Shown here piece by piece: positions 60,319 to 64,000 of a stretch of DNA of 64,000 nt (positions within the stretch are counted from its first letter, which is position 1; each line of letters starts with the position of its first letter). The notes below the pieces were generated by a model. It made no database searches. It saw nothing but the letters and a program-made list of their open reading frames with translations, and had not been told where the DNA came from. Source of the DNA: Deinococcales bacterium. GTDB taxonomy: Bacteria; Deinococcota; Deinococci; Deinococcales; JAAFIG01. The stretch is from positions 1 through 64,000 of the forward strand of contig JAAFIG010000016.1 in the NCBI GenBank assembly GCA_013298595.1. The letters are read 5' to 3'. Position numbers and translations under genes: made by a program.

Positions 60319-60749
60319 TAGAGGGTTTGGCGTAATAACGCCACCACAGGTTCAAAACCAACTTTACGAGCTAAAGAAATGCTGGCTTCGTTTTCGGGAT
60401 GGGTTTTGATTAAGCTACTACGAGCACCTCGGGATTTGGCTTCTCCTAAACCAGCCTCAAGTAATTGCGTGGCAACGCCTTTATTACGTGCATCTGGTTC
60501 GACAAAGTACGCGACAGACATTTCATCTGGGTTTTCTGGTGTCCACCATGAAACCCCAAGTTTCTGACCGTTTTCTTCGGCAATATGAGCGAAACCTTCG
60601 GCGGAAACCATTTCCAGAACTCTTTCCACAGCCAGCTCGAGTGAGCCGTTGCCTTTGGCAATCAAGCGAGGATACTCGTGGTATGCCGCTTGAATTGAGT
60701 TCTTGAGGTAAGTTTCGTCGTTGTTGGAAGCTAAGCGAATCTGATTCAT
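60318..60749 (-). CDS. GNAT-family N-acetyltransferase
   Basis: 143 residues. [19 protein letters not shown] begins the fold; [19 protein letters not shown] and [25 protein letters not shown] give strand 4 and the acetyl-CoA loop (Arg-Asn-Lys-Gly-Val-Ala), and [16 protein letters not shown] is the closing helix. The substrate is unknown. The ATG at 60749 was chosen at the domain edge; TACAAT lies 10 nt upstream. First gene of the acyP unit. Confidence 0.85.
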   Translation of the reverse strand: MNQIRLASNNDETYLKNSIQAAYHEYPRLIAKGNGSLELAVERVLEMVSAEGFAHIAEENGQKLGVSWWTPENPDEMSVAYFVEPDARNKGVATQLLEAGLGEAKSRGARSSLIKTHPENEASISLARKVGFEPVVALLRQTL

Positions 60750-60832
60750 TCCAAAAGCTATTGTACACCCCCAAATTGCTTTGTGGTGTGATAAGTGACC
60801 ATTTGTGTCGAACAACCTACAGATTCTTCGGG

Positions 60833-60838
60833 TAAACT
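60833..60838 (+). promoter_or_regulatory. -10 box of the nucleoside hydrolase gene
   Basis: TAAACT, then ATGCAGTA (8 nt), then the ATG at 60847. The shorter gap to the ATG at 60839 is out of frame. Confidence 0.45.
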
Positions 60839-60846
60839 ATGCAGTA

Positions 60847-61770
60847 ATGAAAATGATTTTAGATTGCGACCCTGGTCATGATGATGCCATTGCGATGATG
60901 TTGGCATTTGCCAGCCCTGAACTCGAGGTTCTTGGTGTCACTGTTTCGTATGGCAATGTTGGACTCGAGAATACATTGCGTAATGCTTTGAAAATTCGTG
61001 AACTGTGCGGCTCGGACGTGCCTGTGTTTGCTGGTGTGCCACAACCTTTGGTGTCTACACGAATCTCTGCCGAGTTTGTTCATGGTCGCAGTGGCTTAGA
61101 TGGTCCTGTACTTCCAGAACCCATTAGGGGGGCAGAATCTACTCGAGCCATCGATTTTATAATTGATTCGATTCTGGCACATCCGCGTGAAATCACGCTT
61201 TGCCCAATTGGTCCAATGACCAATTTAGCGATGGCAATGCGACTCGAGCCAAAAATTGTGCCACTGATTAAACAAATTGTCTTGATGGGAGGCAGCACAG
61301 GACTTGGTAATTGGTCTCCTGCAGCAGAATTTAATATTCTTTGCGACCCTCACGCGGCAAAAATTTTATTTGAAAGTGGTGTACCAATCACGATGTTTGG
61401 TTTGAATGTCACCCATCAAGCCTTGGCATTACCACAACATATTGCAGCCATTCGTGGCAACGGCAATAAAACCAGTGTAGTAGCAGCCGAGTTACTCGAG
61501 TTTTTCAAATTGTCTTATCAAAAACGCTATGGTTACGCAGGTCCTGCACTACACGACCCTTGTGTGATTGCGTATTTACTGAAACCAGATTTGTTTAAAC
61601 TCGAGAAGCTTAATGTTGTTGTGGACGACTCAAGCGGAGCTTCTTTTGGGCGGACTGTGGTGGATGTTTATCATGTGCTTGATAAACCAGCCAATGCCAA
61701 TGTTGCCCTTGAAGTAGATGCTGATGGTTTTTTTGCACTGATTGCTGAGCGCTTAGCAACCTTGCCTTAA
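60847..61770 (+). CDS. Inosine-uridine-preferring nucleoside hydrolase family protein
   Basis: 307 residues. The Ca-binding motif DCDPGHDDA is at residues about 6-14; other family blocks are VTVSYGNVGLENT, VFAGVPQPL, EFVHGRSGLDG, ITLCPIGPMTNLAMAM, VLMGGSTGLGNWSPAAEFNI, MFGLNVTHQALAL and the catalytic-pocket GPALHDPCVIAYLL. It splits ribonucleosides into base and ribose in purine or pyrimidine salvage. The ATG at 60847 matches the family N-terminus. Confidence 0.93.
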   Translation: MKMILDCDPGHDDAIAMMLAFASPELEVLGVTVSYGNVGLENTLRNALKIRELCGSDVPVFAGVPQPLVSTRISAEFVHGRSGLDGPVLPEPIRGAESTRAIDFIIDSILAHPREITLCPIGPMTNLAMAMRLEPKIVPLIKQIVLMGGSTGLGNWSPAAEFNILCDPHAAKILFESGVPITMFGLNVTHQALALPQHIAAIRGNGNKTSVVAAELLEFFKLSYQKRYGYAGPALHDPCVIAYLLKPDLFKLEKLNVVVDDSSGASFGRTVVDVYHVLDKPANANVALEVDADGFFALIAERLATLP

Positions 61771-61826
61771 CAGCCAAATTCAATTTCAGCACGGGAGGGG
61801 AAAGGACTTTCGCAGGAATTCTATTT

Positions 61827-62951
61827 CTAAGATGCGCGTTTGCGTCCGCGTTTCTTGGGTTCTTCTGTTATTTCAGGACTCGGAGCGGGTTTGGCAGCCA
61901 CTACAGCAGGTTTGACTGCTGGACTTGGTGCTTTTACAGCTTCGACGGGTTTGGGTAGGTCTTTTGGTTTAACTCGTTTACCAGAGCGTGTTTGCTTAGC
62001 AATTACTCGAGCTGCCCGAGTTGCTTCTTCTTGTTCTAATCGTTCAAAAATATCATTATGGGTTAAAGCTGTGCCTTGTGCACCAACCACCATTGCAGCC
62101 AATGCTCCTGCGACATTGGCATAAGCAACTGCTCGAGCACTGGTAAAACCCGACATAATGGCATGGGCAAAAGCTGCAGTAAAAGCATCGCCTGCGCCTG
62201 TGGTATCAGCAACGCTGGCAATGGCGTACCCCTCGAGTAATTCGGATTCTTTCGGAGTCCACAGCAGCGCGCCATGTGCGCCAACTTTAACCACAACGGT
62301 TTGTAAACCCAATGCGCCAAGATGCCCAACTGCTTCGGAAATACTGTCTTTACCTGTGATCCGAAATAACTCGAGTTGGTTCATCAATAAATAATCGGCG
62401 CTTTTCACCATCCCGAGTAATTCTGTACCTGCATCGTTAACTGCGCCAGTACCAAGGTCTATAAAGACAGGAATCTTTTTTTGTTTGGCTAAACCAATGG
62501 CTGTTTGGGTGTACTCGCGTTGTGCACCGCCAATTAAAGCATATGCACTGATTATCAGCGCATCGTTATTCTCGAGGGTTTTGGCATTAAACGCAGCTAC
62601 TTCCAATAACCGATTTGCTCCACTTGCCGAGATCATGGTGCGTTCGGCATTGGGTGTGACCAAAATTGTGACAGTACTGGTCATGATGTGTTCGTCGAAC
62701 TGAATAGCTTCTAAATTGACCTTAGCACGCCGTAAATTCTGCAATGCCACTTTTTCAAATGGATCAGCCCCAACTCGAGCAGCCAATGTCACTTCGTGCC
62801 CTAAACAAGCAGCATGAAACGCCATTGTCCCCCCTGCTCCTCCGGGCAATAACACTGTACTGGTTGGTGTGATATCTTCACCCGCGACAGGGATATGTTC
62901 AAGAAAGTGCATATGATCCACAGTGACATCGCCAATAACGTAAAACTTCAA
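61827..62951 (-). CDS. PfkB-family sugar or nucleoside kinase with a basic C-terminal tail
   Basis: 374 residues. The first 300 form a ribokinase-like fold: YVIGDVTVDHMHFLE, LLPGGAGGTMAFHAACLGHE, FIDLGTGAV, LLMNQLEL, and the anion-hole/catalytic motif VADTTGAGDAFTAAFAHAI with its Asp. The last 70 residues are unusual for the family: Arg/Lys-rich (KQTRSGKRVKPKD), then Pro/Ala/Val low complexity, ending KKRGRKRAS, an AT-hook-like pattern. A TTG start is supported by GAGGTG upstream. Standing opposite a nucleoside hydrolase it may handle ribose or nucleosides, but the substrate is not provable. Confidence 0.8.
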   Translation of the reverse strand: MKFYVIGDVTVDHMHFLEHIPVAGEDITPTSTVLLPGGAGGTMAFHAACLGHEVTLAARVGADPFEKVALQNLRRAKVNLEAIQFDEHIMTSTVTILVTPNAERTMISASGANRLLEVAAFNAKTLENNDALIISAYALIGGAQREYTQTAIGLAKQKKIPVFIDLGTGAVNDAGTELLGMVKSADYLLMNQLELFRITGKDSISEAVGHLGALGLQTVVVKVGAHGALLWTPKESELLEGYAIASVADTTGAGDAFTAAFAHAIMSGFTSARAVAYANVAGALAAMVVGAQGTALTHNDIFERLEQEEATRAARVIAKQTRSGKRVKPKDLPKPVEAVKAPSPAVKPAVVAAKPAPSPEITEEPKKRGRKRAS

Positions 62952-63016
62952 GGTTCACCTCTAAACGACTAGAATATCAGCAGTATAACGGTTTCTCGAG
63001 TCTTACGTTAGGGTGC

Positions 63017-63022
63017 TAGAAT
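63017..63022 (+). promoter_or_regulatory. -10 box of the SCP2-like gene
   Basis: TAGAAT, then CTGGT (5 nt), then the ATG at 63028. Confidence 0.5.
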
Positions 63023-63027
63023 CTGGT

Positions 63028-63453
63028 ATGGAAAAACTTTTATTGTTTAGTCCCGAATGGGCTGAACGCACTGCCAGCATTATTGCTGCCAGTACTGGTT
63101 ATCAAAAAGCCGCTGCCACATGGGAAGGTGCCATGATTTTTACCCTACAAGCCGATAGTGGCTTAGGTATCCCCGAGAATCGCTCGGTTTTTTTTGATTT
63201 ACATCGAGGTGAATGTCGTGCTGGGCGGGTTGCTAGTCCTGCTGATCTCGAGCAAGCCACCTATATTGTCAGTGCTGATGCGTTTACTTGGCAACAAGTG
63301 ATGACAGGTAAGCTCGAACCAATTGCTGGTTTATTACGCGGCAAACTCAAACTGGCTCGAGGCAATATGGCAGTCTTAGCGCGGTATGTTTTAGCCGCCA
63401 AAGAATTAGTCAAATGCGCTGGTGATGTGCCAACCATTTTTCCTGGTGAATGA
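63028..63453 (+). CDS. SCP2-like sterol/lipid-carrier domain protein
   Basis: 141 residues. The SCP2 fold pattern is visible: a helix near the N-terminus, strands TWEGAMIFTLQ, SVFFDLHRGECR and YIVSADAFTWQQVMTGKLEPIAGLLRGKLKLARGNMAVLA (the family's gate helix and GKLK-GN signature). It binds hydrophobic ligands such as acyl-CoA. The ATG at 63028 follows TAGAAT by 5 nt; a GTG five codons earlier lies before the box. The stop overlaps the start of the downstream alcohol dehydrogenase. Confidence 0.8.
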   Translation: MEKLLLFSPEWAERTASIIAASTGYQKAAATWEGAMIFTLQADSGLGIPENRSVFFDLHRGECRAGRVASPADLEQATYIVSADAFTWQQVMTGKLEPIAGLLRGKLKLARGNMAVLARYVLAAKELVKCAGDVPTIFPGE

Positions 63454-64000
63454 TGAAAGCCGTTACTTTCCAAGATATTGGTAGTGTGGCTGTGCTCGAG
63501 ACTCCAGAGCCGACTTTAGAATTGCCATCTGATGTGATTGTTCGTGTGACACGTTGCGCTATTTGTGGTTCGGATTTACATTTGTACCACGGCGAAATCC
63601 CAATGATGCCAGGCGATACTTGTGGGCATGAATTCACAGGTATCATCGAAGATACTGGCTCGAGTGTTGGTAAATTCAAACGTGGTGACCGAGTAGTTGG
63701 CACTTTTCATACCGCTTGTGGTTCGTGCAATGCCTGTCAACGCGGCGAGTACCATTTATGCGCCAGTGCAGCTGTTTATGGCTTTGGACCAATTTATGGT
63801 GCACTTAATGGTTCGCAAGCCGAATATGCCCGAGTACCTTTTGCCGATATCAATTTACGCCACATCCCAGACAAACTTGAGGATGAAGCTGCCTTATTTG
63901 CTGGTGACATCCTAACAACTGCTTACGGTGCAGCTCGTAATGCCAATATCAGCGCAGGCAGCAGCGTTGCCATTATTGGTTGTGGACCCGTTGGTATCAT
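63453..64000 (+). CDS. Zinc-dependent alcohol dehydrogenase-family protein, 3' end missing
   Basis: The first 182 residues are visible. MDR-family signatures: catalytic-zinc Cys in CAICGSDLHLYHG, the GHEFTG (His, Glu), the structural-zinc loop CGSCNACQRGEYHLC (four Cys), and the start of the cofactor domain SVAIIGCGPVGI. It should oxidise an alcohol or polyol with NAD(P). The start is ATG at 63453 or the adjacent in-frame ATG at 63450, both overlapping the SCP2-like stop. The gene continues past the right edge. Confidence 0.88.
   Translation, partial: MKAVTFQDIGSVAVLETPEPTLELPSDVIVRVTRCAICGSDLHLYHGEIPMMPGDTCGHEFTGIIEDTGSSVGKFKRGDRVVGTFHTACGSCNACQRGEYHLCASAAVYGFGPIYGALNGSQAEYARVPFADINLRHIPDKLEDEAALFAGDILTTAYGAARNANISAGSSVAIIGCGPVGI

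Larger units (their letters stand above)
1..64000. repeat. Highly iterated palindrome CTCGAG dispersed over the whole window
   Basis: The exact hexamer CTCGAG occurs 14 times in the first 2,000 bases by hand count, and the density looks similar in most other stretches. A random hexamer would give about 0.5 per 2 kb. Copies lie on both sides of gene boundaries but mostly inside genes, as CTC GAG (Leu-Glu) or as nCT CGA Gnn (Ala-Arg, Thr-Arg, Ser-Arg); the third frame (Ser-Ser or Ser-Arg) is rarer. In aroE nearly every copy falls in the first two frames. The palindrome has no strand bias by definition, and the flanking bases look variable. The density and placement resemble HIP1 of cyanobacteria; the function is unknown. 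Confidence 0.93.

Noticed and set aside
1-64000. CTCGAG as a DNA-uptake sequence
   Set aside because: Known uptake sequences are longer and asymmetric and concentrate in terminator pairs; here the motif is a palindrome lying mostly within coding sequence without fixed flanks.

Overview
The window is chromosomal bacterial DNA of moderate GC with about 65 protein genes, one tRNA-Pro, and no rRNA, CRISPR array, insertion sequence or prophage. Several independent features point to the Deinococcota. There is an IrrE/PprI-type metalloprotease with the HEXXH motif and a second domain. About two dozen genes appear to be transcribed without a leader, with a TANNNT -10 box 5-8 nt before the start codon. 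A FemAB-like peptidoglycan bridge enzyme, tandem M29 aminopeptidases and an ATP-type PEP carboxykinase are also present. GC content looks well below that of well-known Deinococcus and Thermus, so the genus is not assigned.

The most striking property runs through the whole window: the palindrome CTCGAG recurs at about 7 copies per kb (14 exact copies counted in the first 2,000 bases, against about 0.5 expected). It lies mostly inside genes, as Leu-Glu codons or within Ala-Arg/Thr-Arg codons. This resembles the HIP1 phenomenon of cyanobacteria but with a different core. It also doubles as Shine-Dalgarno sequence and as hairpin stems.

Layout. 1-8 kb: a truncated binding protein, succinate-semialdehyde dehydrogenase, aroE, a DUF427 protein, an acyltransferase, a cell-wall amidase, a 54-aa gene, a metallo-beta-lactamase-fold protein and pckA with a duplicated operator. 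8-14 kb: secreted or lipoprotein genes, a cupin, kptA and an RNase Z-like protein. 14-24 kb: lepA, a GGR-like flavoprotein, PBP2 and an AddA/AddB-like helicase-nuclease pair. 24-31 kb: a frameshifted phospholipase A2 lipoprotein, tRNA-Pro, a FemAB-like protein, a PIN-domain gene with a tiny partner, hemW, an HtrA-like protease, an acyl-CoA dehydrogenase and a small gene with an in-frame TGA. 31-41 kb: two M29 aminopeptidases, then a myo-inositol catabolism operon (two iolG-like genes, iolD, iolE, iolC, iolB). 41-46 kb: a renalase-like flavoprotein, irrE and potABC without potD. 46-56.6 kb: a metallophosphoesterase plus an inositol-phosphatase-family gene, then a duplicated membrane-glycolipid cluster (three GT28/MGDG-synthase-like enzymes, two UPF0104 flippase-like proteins, two GT2 enzymes). 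56.6-64 kb: uvrC, an acylphosphatase operon, a nucleoside hydrolase, a PfkB kinase with a basic tail, an SCP2-like protein and a truncated zinc alcohol dehydrogenase.

Genes are tightly packed. Tail-to-tail pairs often share 4-nt stop overlaps, and intrinsic terminators are few. The iol genes form one unit that turns inositol into phosphorylated deoxy-keto-gluconate. The lipid-glycosyltransferase block probably builds and moves membrane glycolipids. The genes poorest in CTCGAG are accessory ones (PIN pair, short lipoproteins), which fits recent arrival.
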